From positions 124,001 through 188,000 of the forward strand of contig NZ_AUEF01000001.1 in NCBI RefSeq assembly GCF_000425845.1: a stretch of DNA of 64,000 bases, read 5' to 3'. This DNA is from Jeotgalicoccus psychrophilus DSM 19085 (GTDB lineage Bacteria > Bacillota > Bacilli > Staphylococcales > Salinicoccaceae). Made by a program: the position numbers and the translations under genes. The notes under the pieces were generated by a model. It saw only the letters and a list, made by a program, of their open reading frames with translations, made no database searches and had not been told where the DNA came from. Below, piece after piece: positions 24,998 to 33,777 of the stretch (positions within the stretch are counted from its first letter, which is position 1; every line of letters begins with the position of its first letter).

Positions 24998-26374
24998 ATG
25001 AACATGGACACAATTGTAAACCTGGCAAAAACAAGAGGCTTTGTTTTCCCCGGCAGTGACATATACGGCGGTCTTGCAAACACTTGGGATTACGGTCCGT
25101 TAGGTATCGAACTGAAAAACAACGTTAAAGCTGCATGGTGGAAAAAATTCATTCAGGAATCTCCGTATAATGTCGGACTGGATGCTGCAATTTTAATGAA
25201 TCCGAAAACTTGGGAAGCTTCAGGTCACTTAAATAACTTTAACGACCCGATGATCGACTGTAAACAATGTAAATCACGTCACCGTGCTGACAAATTAATT
25301 GAAGATGTTATGCAAAAAGAAGATGACACTTTCGTTGCAGATGGTTTATCATTCGAAGCAATGAAAGATATTATCGACGACAAAAATATTGACTGTCCGA
25401 CTTGCGGTGCTCACGAGTACACTGACATTCGCCAGTTCAACTTAATGTTTAAAACATTCCAGGGTGTAACAGAAGGCTCAACTAACGAATTATTCCTCCG
25501 TCCTGAAACTGCACAAGGTATCTTTGTTAACTATAAAAACGTTCAGCGAGCTATGCGTAAAAAACTTCCATTCGGTATCGGACAGGTTGGTAAATCATTC
25601 CGTAACGAAATTACACCGGGTAACTTCACATTCAGAACACGTGAATTCGACCAGATGGAGCTAGAATTCTTCTGTAAGCCCGGTACTGAAATGGAATGGC
25701 AAACTTACTGGAAAGAATTCGCTGTTAAATGGCTGAAAGATTTAAACTTAAGCGAAGAAAACACGCGTCTAAGAGAACATGATGAAGATGAACTTTCACA
25801 CTACTCTAACGCGACAACTGATATTGAATACAAATTCCCGTTTGGCTGGGGAGAGCTGTGGGGCGTTGCCAGCCGTACAGATTTTGACCTTCGACAGCAC
25901 ATGGAACATTCAAACGAAGATTTCAGATATCACGACCCTGAAACTAACGAAAAATATATTCCATACTGCATCGAGCCGTCACTCGGTCTTGACCGTATGA
26001 CTTTAGCATTCCTTACAGATGCTTATGATGAAGAAGAACTTGAGTCAGGGGACTCACGCACAGTGCTGCGTCTGCACCCTGCTCTTGCACCATATAAAGC
26101 GGCAGTACTGCCTTTATCGAAAAAATTAAGCGGAGATGCTATGGAAGTATACAGCATGCTCGCTGCTGACTTTAACATCGAATTCGATGAGTCACAATCA
26201 ATCGGTAAACGTTACCGCCGTCAGGATGAAATCGGTACACCGTACTGTATTACATTTGACTTCGATTCAGCTGAAGATAAAAAAGTAACAGTAAGAGACC
26301 GCGATACGATGGAACAGACACGTCTTGCAATTGACGAACTGCATAATTTCCTATCATCAAGAATTAAGTTTTAA
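24998..26374 (+). CDS. glyS: Glycyl-tRNA synthetase (alpha2 class II type)
   Basis: A 458-residue single-chain class II glycyl-tRNA synthetase. [23 protein letters not shown] starts motif 1, an insert with CKQC and CPTC pairs (about 86-130) likely binds zinc, motif 2 is [10 protein letters not shown]-type around 200, motif 3 is GLDRMTLAF near 330, and an anticodon-binding domain ends the protein. Length matches the staphylococcal type and differs from the two-subunit GlyQ/GlyS of B. subtilis. It is on the plus strand, opposite to its usual neighbours. Confidence 0.97.
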   Translation: MNMDTIVNLAKTRGFVFPGSDIYGGLANTWDYGPLGIELKNNVKAAWWKKFIQESPYNVGLDAAILMNPKTWEASGHLNNFNDPMIDCKQCKSRHRADKLIEDVMQKEDDTFVADGLSFEAMKDIIDDKNIDCPTCGAHEYTDIRQFNLMFKTFQGVTEGSTNELFLRPETAQGIFVNYKNVQRAMRKKLPFGIGQVGKSFRNEITPGNFTFRTREFDQMELEFFCKPGTEMEWQTYWKEFAVKWLKDLNLSEENTRLREHDEDELSHYSNATTDIEYKFPFGWGELWGVASRTDFDLRQHMEHSNEDFRYHDPETNEKYIPYCIEPSLGLDRMTLAFLTDAYDEEELESGDSRTVLRLHPALAPYKAAVLPLSKKLSGDAMEVYSMLAADFNIEFDESQSIGKRYRRQDEIGTPYCITFDFDSAEDKKVTVRDRDTMEQTRLAIDELHNFLSSRIKF

Positions 26375-26380
26375 CATCAT

Positions 26381-26410
26381 GGGTGCCTCAAACTATTGGG
26401 GCACCTTTAT
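26381..26410 (+). terminator. Weak terminator between glyS and sco
   Basis: GGTGCCTCAA pairs with TTGGGGCACC (one G-T wobble) around an ACTA loop, followed by only TTTAT. Read-through into sco is plausible. Confidence 0.65.
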
Positions 26411-26442
26411 ACATATAATTATTATTTTAATGGAGGATGCTT

Positions 26443-27048
26443 ATGTTTAGAAGCACTCTGCTTATAGTCCTCGTTATGCTGCTTGCCGCATGCGGCAGCG
26501 AGGAAGTTGAGCCGATGTCTTATTACGGCAATACGCTGAATGATTTTGAAGCTGTAAATCAGCATAATGAAACATTTACATCAGATGATATGGACGGGAA
26601 AGTATGGCTTGCCAATCTTATATTTACCGAGTGCGTTACGGTATGCCCTCCGATGACACAGAATATGACCGAGCTGACTCAGGAACTTGCAGAAGAAAAC
26701 CTTGAGGATGTTGGTATTATCAGTTTTTCTGTAGATCCTGATACAGATACACCGGAAGTGCTCAGCGAATATATGAGCTGGTATAATCCGGCGGATAATA
26801 TTGAATGGCAGCTTGTTACGGGATACGAATTTGAATATCTGCGCGATTATGCACTGAACAACTTCAAATCGATAGTGAAACTGCCGCAGGACGGCTCAAA
26901 TCAAGTACTGCACGGGACTGCGATTTATTTAATCGATGAAACCGGCACGCTGATCAAAGACTATACCGGCGTTGATGCAGGAGATAATACGTTTGAGACA
27001 GAAGAGATTGTAAAAGATGTTAAGACGATGACGAGTAATTTAGATTAA
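26443..27048 (+). CDS. sco: SCO1/SenC-type copper chaperone lipoprotein
   Basis: A 201-residue extracytoplasmic thioredoxin-fold protein. The signal peptide ends in lipobox LAAC with lipidated C17. Copper ligands are C64 and C68 in FTECVTVCPPM and a His near 157 in VLHGTAIYLID. It would deliver copper to the CuA site of a cytochrome oxidase, or act as a thiol reductant. The ATG at 26443 is six bases after GGAGG; an ATG overlapping the site was rejected. The gene sits in the reversed glyS segment. Confidence 0.9.
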   Translation: MFRSTLLIVLVMLLAACGSEEVEPMSYYGNTLNDFEAVNQHNETFTSDDMDGKVWLANLIFTECVTVCPPMTQNMTELTQELAEENLEDVGIISFSVDPDTDTPEVLSEYMSWYNPADNIEWQLVTGYEFEYLRDYALNNFKSIVKLPQDGSNQVLHGTAIYLIDETGTLIKDYTGVDAGDNTFETEEIVKDVKTMTSNLD

Positions 27049-27056
27049 TAATTTAT

Positions 27057-27105
27057 AAAAAACGCACTTGATTTCCTGGGTTCAGGAGTCAGGTGCGTTT
27101 TTTGT
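27057..27105 (+). terminator. Terminator after sco
   Basis: A long stem with bulges (AAAAAACGCAC against GTGCGTTTTTT, inner TCCTG/CAGGA), with a plus-strand T6 tract and matching A run on the other side. Confidence 0.9.
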
Positions 27106-27110
27106 TTTGT

Positions 27111-27202
27111 GTATACATGAAGCGTTGTCATGACTGCGTAAATGATTATTCATATACATGAGTCTCAATCATAACTACTGAAAAAGAAATACGTATACAT
27201 GA
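27111..27202. repeat. Imperfect tandem 41-bp repeat
   Basis: ATACATGA-type units start at 27111, 27152 and 27193, exactly 41 bp apart; TCATGACTGC and TCATAACTAC share the same offset in the first two units. The third unit merges with the recO terminator. The array fills the gap between the 3' ends of sco and recO. Confidence 0.6.
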
Positions 27203-27225
27203 GGTAACCTAATGTATACGTATTT
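27187..27225 (-). terminator. Long terminator hairpin after recO
   Basis: A perfect 14-bp stem (27187-27200 with 27212-27225) extended by an inner AGGT/ACCT pair. The minus-strand tail is CTTTTTC. It ends five bases from the recO stop. Confidence 0.88.
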
Positions 27226-27229
27226 GTCT

Positions 27230-27973
27230 TCACTGCGGATCTATTAATTTCTTACTTCTGAAATATACACCGCTGTATTCATCGTACAGCACTTCAATAA
27301 ATTTAAGCAGCTGTCTGCCGATGTCTGCCGATATTTTTATGCTGTTCACATCTTCGAGTTTTACCGATTTTAAATACAGTGCAAAATACAATACTCTGTT
27401 GCTGACAGGTATTGCCCGTTCGAGTGTTTCTTCTGTCAGACAGTCGTGGCAGATGACGTTATGGTATTTAAATGAATAATGGCTGTACTTTTTATAGTCA
27501 CTTCTGCCGCATACTGCACAGCTGTCGAGATTCAGCTGACCGCCGTAGGCCGGAAGCATTTTGACCAGTACAAGTGACGTGACCCCAAAGCTTTCATTGC
27601 CATCATCCAGCAGGTTAAATGCTTTTTTCAGCAGTCTGTAAAATCCCGGTTCAGCAATGTCATCTTCAAGCGCTCTCGTAATGACTTCCAAAATATAACT
27701 TGCGTGTGTGTATACATCGAAGTCGCCGTTAATGTTTTTAAACCGCTCGGTCACGTCAACATCATTGAGTGTGCCCATGCCTTTAAAACGGTTATAAGTA
27801 AACAATGCTTCCAAATATCCCTGCCGCAGTGTAATAAACTGGTTTTTCGGTTTATTAAAACCGCGTGCCATTAATGGAACCTGTTCTCCCGTTTCTGTCA
27901 GTATAGTAATAATCCGGCTGGACTCGCTGTAGCTCGTCTGCCGGATCATCATACCAGTCTGTTGATAGATCAT
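27230..27973 (-). CDS. recO: DNA repair protein RecO
   Basis: A 247-residue RecF-pathway mediator that loads RecA on SSB-coated DNA and anneals strands. The N-terminal OB fold has the pattern TGMMIRQTSYSESSRIITI, and a zinc site is formed by CAVCG and CHDC about 20 residues apart (near 150-175). The helical C-terminal domain is normal. It follows era by 14 bases, as in Bacillus and Staphylococcus. Confidence 0.95.
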   Translation of the reverse strand: MIYQQTGMMIRQTSYSESSRIITILTETGEQVPLMARGFNKPKNQFITLRQGYLEALFTYNRFKGMGTLNDVDVTERFKNINGDFDVYTHASYILEVITRALEDDIAEPGFYRLLKKAFNLLDDGNESFGVTSLVLVKMLPAYGGQLNLDSCAVCGRSDYKKYSHYSFKYHNVICHDCLTEETLERAIPVSNRVLYFALYLKSVKLEDVNSIKISADIGRQLLKFIEVLYDEYSGVYFRSKKLIDPQ

Positions 27974-27987
27974 TATCTCACCCAGTT

Positions 27988-28896
27988 TTAATATTCTTCG
28001 TCTTTATACCCAAGCGACCTGATAAACGTAGGTTTATTGCGCCAGTCTTTTTGTACTTTAACCCACAGCTCAAGATATACTTTGCTGCCGAGGAGATTTT
28101 CGATATCCATACGCGCATGACGCCCGATTTCTTTCAGCATCTTGCCGCCTTTACCGATAACCATTCCTTTTTGTGATTCCCGTTCAACGTAAATCAGGGC
28201 TTCCACTCTGACTTTGCCGCCGTCATCGTCACCTTTCATTTTAAGCACTTCTACTCCAATCGCATGAGGCAGTTCCTGACTCAGCTGGTGAAGTGCTTTT
28301 TCACGAATCAGCTCACTCACGATAAAGTGTTCAGGGTGATCTGTAATACGGTCTTCCGGATAGTACATCGGCCCTTCCGGCAGGTGTGATTCAATCACAG
28401 TCAGAAGACGTTCGATATTATTTCCCTGAAGTGCTGAAATCGGCACTACATCACTGAAGTCCAGTTTATCTTTGTATACTTCAATCTGCTTAATCAGTTC
28501 ATCCGGATGAATTAAGTCGATTTTATTTAACACTAAAATAATCGGTGTCTTCGTATTTTTAAGCATATCGATAATGAACTCATCACCGCGCCCGATTTCT
28601 TCAGCAGCGTTAATGACGAACAGAATTGCTTCTGTTTCACGGAGCGTATTGCGCGCAACTTTCATCATATGCTCACCAAGCTGGTGTTTCGGTTTGTGAA
28701 TTCCAGGTGTATCGATAAAAATCATCTGAGTATTATCTTTTGTATATACACCTTGTATTTTATTTCTTGTCGTCTGCGGCTTGTCCGACATAATCGCAAC
28801 TTTCTGCCCAAGAACTTTATTCATAAATGTAGATTTCCCTACATTTGGACGTCCGATTATACTGACGAAACCTGATTTAAATCCATCAAAATCCAT
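27988..28896 (-). CDS. era: Ribosome assembly GTPase Era
   Basis: A 302-residue GTPase that binds the 3' end of 16S rRNA during 30S maturation. G1 is GRPNVGKST (15-23), G3 DTPG, G4 NKID near 130, and the C-terminal KH domain contains [13 protein letters not shown] near 245. The ATG overlaps the cdd stop codon (TAATG), indicating coupled translation. It sits in the usual ybeY-dgkA-cdd-era-recO cluster. Confidence 0.98.
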   Translation of the reverse strand: MDFDGFKSGFVSIIGRPNVGKSTFMNKVLGQKVAIMSDKPQTTRNKIQGVYTKDNTQMIFIDTPGIHKPKHQLGEHMMKVARNTLRETEAILFVINAAEEIGRGDEFIIDMLKNTKTPIILVLNKIDLIHPDELIKQIEVYKDKLDFSDVVPISALQGNNIERLLTVIESHLPEGPMYYPEDRITDHPEHFIVSELIREKALHQLSQELPHAIGVEVLKMKGDDDGGKVRVEALIYVERESQKGMVIGKGGKMLKEIGRHARMDIENLLGSKVYLELWVKVQKDWRNKPTFIRSLGYKDEEY

Positions 28897-29303
28897 TAAT
28901 CCATATCCTTCCCGCTAAAACCGAGCGGCAGCAAATCGTCTACCGTCCGTTTTATTACTTCACCTGATTTACTCGTTAAGTAAACCGGCATTTCATCATG
29001 GCATAATTCTTTCATTACTTGTCTGCATTCACCGCATGGGCTTGCAGGTCCAGGTGCATCCGTCACGACTACAATCGCTTTGAATTTTCTCTTATTATTT
29101 GAATACGCGCTCACCAAGGCAGAACGTTCTGCACAAATTGATGCAGGATACGCAGCGTTTTCAATGTTCGCTCCGTAAATATATTCATCATCTTCTGTAA
29201 TTAATAGAGCACCTACATTAAAATTTGAGTAAGGTGTATATGCCCGTGACTGTGCTTCCTGCACTTCAGTCAGCCATTCTTTTTTAAATAATCCGTCGTT
29301 CAT
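28896..29303 (-). CDS. cdd: Cytidine deaminase
   Basis: A 135-residue zinc enzyme deaminating cytidine and deoxycytidine in pyrimidine salvage. The zinc and proton-shuttle residues are in ICAERSAL (Cys and Glu near 53-55) and PCGECRQVM (two Cys near 86-89). N-terminal [12 protein letters not shown] is typical. It overlaps era by one base and follows dgkA. Confidence 0.97.
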   Translation of the reverse strand: MNDGLFKKEWLTEVQEAQSRAYTPYSNFNVGALLITEDDEYIYGANIENAAYPASICAERSALVSAYSNNKRKFKAIVVVTDAPGPASPCGECRQVMKELCHDEMPVYLTSKSGEVIKRTVDDLLPLGFSGKDMD

Positions 29304-29320
29304 CTGATGTCCTCCTTATA

Positions 29321-29662
29321 TTAAAGCAAATACGGCAGCAGGATAACCATACCGACGATTACAGCATATATACTCGCAAGCAGTACTGCCGCTGCTGCGA
29401 TATCTTTCGCATAGCGTGCAAGTATATGGTAATCGCCGGTAATTAAATCCACCGTGTATTCAATTGCACTGTTCAATGTTTCTGTAATTAAAACTAAAAA
29501 TACAGCAGTAATAATAAACAGCCATTCAACTGCTGTGATATTCACCGCAGCGCAAATACAAAGGACTGCTGCTGCAATAACAGAATGCAGTAAAAATTTC
29601 CTGTCTTTTTTAAACAGCTGAAAAAATCCCTGGAGAGGATGTTTAAACCGGTCTAAATTAAT
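29321..29662 (-). CDS. dgkA: Undecaprenol kinase / DgkA-type kinase with apparent ATT start
   Basis: A small integral-membrane kinase recycling undecaprenol for cell-wall synthesis. The segment from 29545 onward holds ETLNSAIEYTVDL, the catalytic Glu/Asn region, and two membrane helices. The same frame continues upstream to a TGA at 29669-29671 and encodes RFKHPLQGFFQLFKKDRKF plus the first helix HSVIAAAVLC, which belong to the family, so a start at the internal GTG 29545 would truncate the protein. No ATG, GTG or TTG exists upstream. The ATT at 29662, overlapping the ybeY stop as ATTAA, would give 113 residues, the normal family length. The family is certain, the start inferred. Confidence 0.85.
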   Translation of the reverse strand: MNLDRFKHPLQGFFQLFKKDRKFLLHSVIAAAVLCICAAVNITAVEWLFIITAVFLVLITETLNSAIEYTVDLITGDYHILARYAKDIAAAAVLLASIYAVIVGMVILLPYLL

Positions 29663-30119
29663 CGCGTGTCACACCGAATGCGTTTAATATTTCTTCTTGT
29701 TTGCCGTTCATTTCAGCTTCATCATCGCTCTCCATGTGATCGTAGCCAAGCAGATGTAAAAATCCGTGGAGGCTTAAAAACATCAGCTCACGGCGGTAGC
29801 TGTGGCCGTAATCATCAGCCTGCTCTTTCGCACGGTCGGTGCTGATAACAATATCTCCCAAAGTGCGCGGAGCATCTTCGTGAATAATATTCATGTCTCC
29901 TTCTTCAAGTGCGAAAGAAATGACGTCTGTTATGCTGTCCTTATTACGGTAATCTCTGTTAATATTTTGGATTTCTTCATTTGACACGAAAGATACAGAT
30001 ACCTCTGCATCGCCTTCTTCTTTAAGATGATCAAATGCGAACGATAACAGCTCCGATACTTCTTTAAGCTCAGACTCATCTACAAAATTTTCATCGTTAA
30101 TAAAATCTATATTAATCAT
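29658..30119 (-). CDS. ybeY: Endoribonuclease YbeY, rRNA maturation factor
   Basis: A 153-residue metal-dependent RNase for 16S rRNA 3' end maturation and ribosome quality control. The zinc site HGFLHLLGYDH is near 115-125. Conserved NIQNINRDYRNKDSITDVISF-like motif (here EEIQNINRDYRNKDSI) is near 50-70. It overlaps phoH by four bases at its start and dgkA at its stop, so the run phoH-ybeY-dgkA is translationally coupled. Confidence 0.96.
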   Translation of the reverse strand: MINIDFINDENFVDESELKEVSELLSFAFDHLKEEGDAEVSVSFVSNEEIQNINRDYRNKDSITDVISFALEEGDMNIIHEDAPRTLGDIVISTDRAKEQADDYGHSYRRELMFLSLHGFLHLLGYDHMESDDEAEMNGKQEEILNAFGVTRD

Positions 30120-31069
30120 AAATTTGTATCCTTTTCATACGCAAGGATTATTTTAGAAACAAGCGGATGTCGGACGACATCTGTTTCATCCATGCGTTTA
30201 ATAGCGATTCCTTTAATATTTTCAAGACGTTTTACCGATTCAACCAGTCCGCTTTTCGTCGAGCCCGGAAGGTCAATCTGTGTTTCATCGCCGGTAACTA
30301 TCATTTTCGAACCGAAACCAAGACGTGTCAGAAACATTTTCATCTGCATTTCTGTCGTATTCTGAGCTTCATCCAAAATAACAAAAGCTTCATTCAATGT
30401 CCGTCCGCGCATATAAGCAAGCGGTGCAACCTCTATGACCCCGCGTTCAATTAAACGGTCAGTCGTCTCAGCTCCGAGAACCGCATGAAGTCCATCATAC
30501 AGCGGACGCAGGTATGGGTCTACCTTCTCTTTTAAGTCCCCCGGCAGGAACCCGAGGTTCTCCCCCGCCTCCACCGCAGGACGCGTCAGGACGATGCGTT
30601 TAACCTGGTTTTCCCGCAGCATCTGGCATGCGATTACGACAGCTAAAAAAGTTTTACCGGTCCCGGCGGGCCCAATACCGAAAGTCAGGTCGTGTTTACG
30701 TATATTTTCTACATACTGACGCTGACCCGTCGTTTTCGCTTTAATACTTTTACCTTTAACATCTTTAGCGATTTCTTCGTTATAAAGATCTTGTAAATAT
30801 TCGATGGTATCATTTTTAGCCATCATCGCAGCAGATTGCACATCTCTTAAAGAAATTGACATGCCGCGCTGAATTATTTTTAATAAATGAAGCAGCACAT
30901 CTTCGACTAATTCGACGTCCTTTTCATCTTCGCCGCTGACAGTAATTTCATTGCCGAGCGTATGAATTTTAACTGCGAATTCGTCTTCCAGATATGTGAT
31001 GTGTGAATCATTTGCACCTATTAAAGCCTGAGCTTCGTCAAGGCTGTCTATATTAATAATATTAGGCAT
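30116..31069 (-). CDS. phoH: PhoH-like ATPase
   Basis: A 317-residue PhoH family P-loop ATPase. N-terminal about 100 residues form a KH-like region, then Walker A GPAGTGKTFLA near 136, RPAVEAGENLGFLPGD, Walker B VILDEAQNTT near 235, and TGDETQIDLPG. The role is unproven; family members are linked to RNA metabolism. It is upstream of ybeY with a four-base overlap, the usual order. A 160-bp gap with no gene lies in front of it. Confidence 0.93.
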   Translation of the reverse strand: MPNIINIDSLDEAQALIGANDSHITYLEDEFAVKIHTLGNEITVSGEDEKDVELVEDVLLHLLKIIQRGMSISLRDVQSAAMMAKNDTIEYLQDLYNEEIAKDVKGKSIKAKTTGQRQYVENIRKHDLTFGIGPAGTGKTFLAVVIACQMLRENQVKRIVLTRPAVEAGENLGFLPGDLKEKVDPYLRPLYDGLHAVLGAETTDRLIERGVIEVAPLAYMRGRTLNEAFVILDEAQNTTEMQMKMFLTRLGFGSKMIVTGDETQIDLPGSTKSGLVESVKRLENIKGIAIKRMDETDVVRHPLVSKIILAYEKDTNL

Positions 31070-31228
31070 TTACAAACCCCTTTATAATAGTCTTGTCTAT
31101 TTAAATTTACCACTATCAATAGCCGACTGCAATTATTTCAGACATGATAAAACCGTGCGGGATGTGACAGGTCGTATGAGTTTATCTCATAACGGAAGAC
31201 GCAGTATTAATTATACTATTAAAAATTA

Positions 31229-31274
31229 AAAACAGGGCAGAGAATCTGTTATCGAGACTCTCTGCCCTGTTTTA
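31229..31274 (-). terminator. Terminator after the nfeD-floA-unknown operon
   Basis: A 14-bp near-perfect stem (AACAGGGCAGAG arm with CTCTGCCCTGTT arm), with A and T runs on both sides. It ends the flotillin operon 11 bases after the stop of the unknown gene. Confidence 0.92.
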
Positions 31275-31285
31275 TTTGCCGAAGC

Positions 31286-31930
31286 TTATCCAAGCTTCCT
31301 GGTCGATTTTTGTTTGGACTTCGGCTTGCCGAGAACCTCCGACATAATAATGCCGTTGAGGACAGCTTTAGAATCAAACGCCAAATCATCTGAAGTAATA
31401 TTTGTGCTTTCATGTTCACTCTTTTGCTTTTGAGTAAGAACGTCACCGTCTGAATAACCGGACTTATTACCAATATCCCGACCGAGATCTTCTCTTTTAG
31501 TGCGGTCTGTAATACGTTTCTCAATATCAGAAATATTTTGCGCCAAGTTTTGACGCCCGCGTGCTTGCTGAATCGTTTCCCTTACGGGACGCTCAGATGC
31601 TTGTCTATCAGGCCGGCTCTCACGTCCGGATGCTTGCACCGGCTGCGGTTTAGACTCTGTTTTAGACTCTGTTTTAGACTGTTGTTTTGTTTCTTGTTCG
31701 GGTTGGTTGAATTCATCATCAAATGCCTCTTGCAGCGTCTGGAAGAATCCTTTTTGTTCATTTGTACTCGTCCTTGTATCAGGTTGTCTGCTGCGCGGTG
31801 CAGTATTTTGTCTTCTATCTAGCTTAGAAGTATCAATATTGCGGCCGCCTTCTTTTTCTTTGTTGTTTTTACTGCCGATAATCGAAGAGACAATACCTAG
31901 AACGATAATTAGTAGTGGAATAAGTTCCAT
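31286..31930 (-). CDS. Unknown single-pass membrane protein downstream of floA
   Basis: A 214-residue protein. Residues 3-18 are one N-terminal membrane segment. The rest is low-complexity, charged and Gln/Lys/Ser/Arg-rich, with KTESKTESK as a small direct repeat, so it is probably largely disordered in the cytoplasm. Two more ordered stretches stand out: GFFQTLQEAFDDEFN (about 61-75) and a hydrophobic C-terminal motif SKAVLNGIIMSEVLGKPKSK (about 187-206). It starts 13 bases after the floA stop and shares its transcript. I do not recognise a named family. B. subtilis has the unrelated-looking yqfB at this place. Confidence 0.75.
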   Translation of the reverse strand: MELIPLLIIVLGIVSSIIGSKNNKEKEGGRNIDTSKLDRRQNTAPRSRQPDTRTSTNEQKGFFQTLQEAFDDEFNQPEQETKQQSKTESKTESKPQPVQASGRESRPDRQASERPVRETIQQARGRQNLAQNISDIEKRITDRTKREDLGRDIGNKSGYSDGDVLTQKQKSEHESTNITSDDLAFDSKAVLNGIIMSEVLGKPKSKQKSTRKLG

Positions 31931-31943
31931 ACTATATCACACC

Positions 31944-32951
31944 CTATTCTTCTTCGTTAAACTGTGTAGGGTTTGTCATTTTGTTAATTGAATCTCTCAT
32001 GCTGGTATCTGCTTCAACATTTTTCAGATCGTAATAATCAGATGCTGATATATTGCCATCTTCTAATGCTTTAGCAAATGCAAGAGGTACTCTGGATTCT
32101 GCTTCTACTACTTTCGCTCTCATTTCCTGTACGCGTGCTTTCATTTCCTGCTCCTGAGCAACAGCCATTGCACGGCGTTCTTCAGCTTTCGCCTGTGCAA
32201 TATTCTTATCGGCTTCAGCTTGTTCAGTCTGAAGATCTGCACCGATATTACTACCGATGTTCACATCTGCAATATCAATCGATAAGATTTCAAATGCAGT
32301 ACCTGAATCGAGACCTTTAGCTAAGACAGTCTGTGAAATACGTTCCGGATTTTCAAGTACATCAGCGTGCTTAGTTGACGAACCAATAGTTGAAATTACG
32401 CCTTCACCAACACGTGCAATGATCGTTTCTTCACCAGCACCACCGACAAGGCGTTCGATGTTGGCTCTAACTGTAATTCTTGCTTTCGCTTTAACTTCGA
32501 TACCGTCAACCGCAACACCAGCAATAAATGGCGTTTCGATAACTTTCGGGTTAACACTCATCTGTACTGCTTCAAGTACGTCACGTCCTGCAAGGTCAAT
32601 TGCAGCACAACGTTCAAACGTTAAGTTAATATCTGCACGCTGCGCAGCGATTAGTGCGTCGACAACGCGGTCGACGTTACCGCCTGCTAAGAAGTGAGAC
32701 TCTAGCTGGTTTGTAGACAGCTGAATACCCGCTTTATGCGCTTTAATCATTGGTTCGATAACGCGTTTAGGTTTAACACGTCTGAGGCGCATACCTACTA
32801 ATGTAAAGATTCCTACTTTAACCCCTGCAGCAATTGCTGAAATCCATAAACCGATTGGAACAAATGACAGGATAAATGCAATCACGATAATAATTACTAC
32901 AAAAATAAGTAATGTTACGAGTGCACCGCCTGTAATAAATGCTAAATTCAT
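31944..32951 (-). CDS. floA: Flotillin-like membrane scaffold FloA
   Basis: A 335-residue flotillin. An N-terminal hairpin membrane segment (about 5-55) with [19 protein letters not shown] is followed by the SPFH-like region and a C-terminal coiled coil rich in Ala/Glu ([20 protein letters not shown], about 245-285). It organises functional membrane microdomains with NfeD. It follows nfeD by 18 bases; with the unknown gene 31286 it makes a three-gene operon. Confidence 0.96.
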   Translation of the reverse strand: MNLAFITGGALVTLLIFVVIIIVIAFILSFVPIGLWISAIAAGVKVGIFTLVGMRLRRVKPKRVIEPMIKAHKAGIQLSTNQLESHFLAGGNVDRVVDALIAAQRADINLTFERCAAIDLAGRDVLEAVQMSVNPKVIETPFIAGVAVDGIEVKAKARITVRANIERLVGGAGEETIIARVGEGVISTIGSSTKHADVLENPERISQTVLAKGLDSGTAFEILSIDIADVNIGSNIGADLQTEQAEADKNIAQAKAEERRAMAVAQEQEMKARVQEMRAKVVEAESRVPLAFAKALEDGNISASDYYDLKNVEADTSMRDSINKMTNPTQFNEEE

Positions 32952-32969
32952 TCTCCACTCTCCTTGTTT

Positions 32970-33653
32970 TTAATCTCCCGTTGGTCTGACGACAACTCTT
33001 GTACCTTCTACAAAAATAATCTTAACTTCCACATCATTTGTAATATACGAACCTTCGGCAACAGCATCGATACGCTCATCACCGAGACGTATTGTCCCGG
33101 ATGGACGGAGCACAGTATGTGTTACCGCAACTTCACCGACTAAATGCGAACGGTCATCAAATGATGTATATCCCGATTCTTTATCCGTTGCATCGTTTAA
33201 AATTAAACGATTGAGGAAAGGGATTTTACGTTTCTTATACTTCACAAATATCACCCACTCTATAATCACCATAATGAATATTACGGCTAAGAAAACACTG
33301 TATAAAAACACATTGCCGCTGACTAGTAAAATACTTACACCAAATAGCAAAACTCCCACGGCTCCAAGAATCATACCTATGACGAAAAATTCTATAAGCA
33401 TCAGAATTCCGCTTATCAGGATAAATATCAATGCCAGCAAATTATCATCGCCAGTAAGAAGGTGACCCGAGAAGAATATAAATATCGACAGTACACAAAG
33501 GATGCCGATAATATTTACTTTCTCAGAGAAGAGCTGATACACCATACCAAGGAAGAATATTAATAATAATAGAAATGCAACAACGGGTGTAGTCACAACA
33601 TCTATATAAAATTGAATTGAATTATTAATCATATATAAATACGAACCCCCCAT
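32970..33653 (-). CDS. NfeD family membrane protein (short form)
   Basis: A 227-residue NfeD protein without the ClpP-like protease domain present in B. subtilis YqeZ. Four to five membrane helices (about 15-140) precede a C-terminal OB fold (about 160-227) with LVGEVAVTHTVLRPSGTIRLG and VVVRPTGD. The ATG at 33653 is seven bases after AGGAGG; the ATG at 33659 would be only one base away. It is the partner of FloA and heads the operon. Confidence 0.9.
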   Translation of the reverse strand: MGGSYLYMINNSIQFYIDVVTTPVVAFLLLLIFFLGMVYQLFSEKVNIIGILCVLSIFIFFSGHLLTGDDNLLALIFILISGILMLIEFFVIGMILGAVGVLLFGVSILLVSGNVFLYSVFLAVIFIMVIIEWVIFVKYKKRKIPFLNRLILNDATDKESGYTSFDDRSHLVGEVAVTHTVLRPSGTIRLGDERIDAVAEGSYITNDVEVKIIFVEGTRVVVRPTGD

Positions 33654-33712
33654 GTACATCCCTCCTGATTCCGATTATACATTAACTGAACCCAAATGAG
33701 AAATGGAGAGAC

Positions 33713-33745
33713 AAAAAAACAGCGCACAAAATGTGCGCTGTTTTA
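33713..33745 (-). terminator. Terminator after rpsU
   Basis: A 13-bp perfect stem (AAAACAGCGCACA with TGTGCGCTGTTTT) with T7 on the minus strand. A smaller hairpin ATATCACT/AGTGATAT (33750-33778) lies between it and the rpsU stop codon. Confidence 0.93.
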
Positions 33746-33777
33746 TTATATATCACTTATCAGAGGGAAGAGTGATA

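Noticed and set aside
29321-29545. A 74-residue dgkA starting at internal GTG
   Set aside because: It lacks the first helix and N-terminal amphipathic segment, which are present and in frame just upstream.
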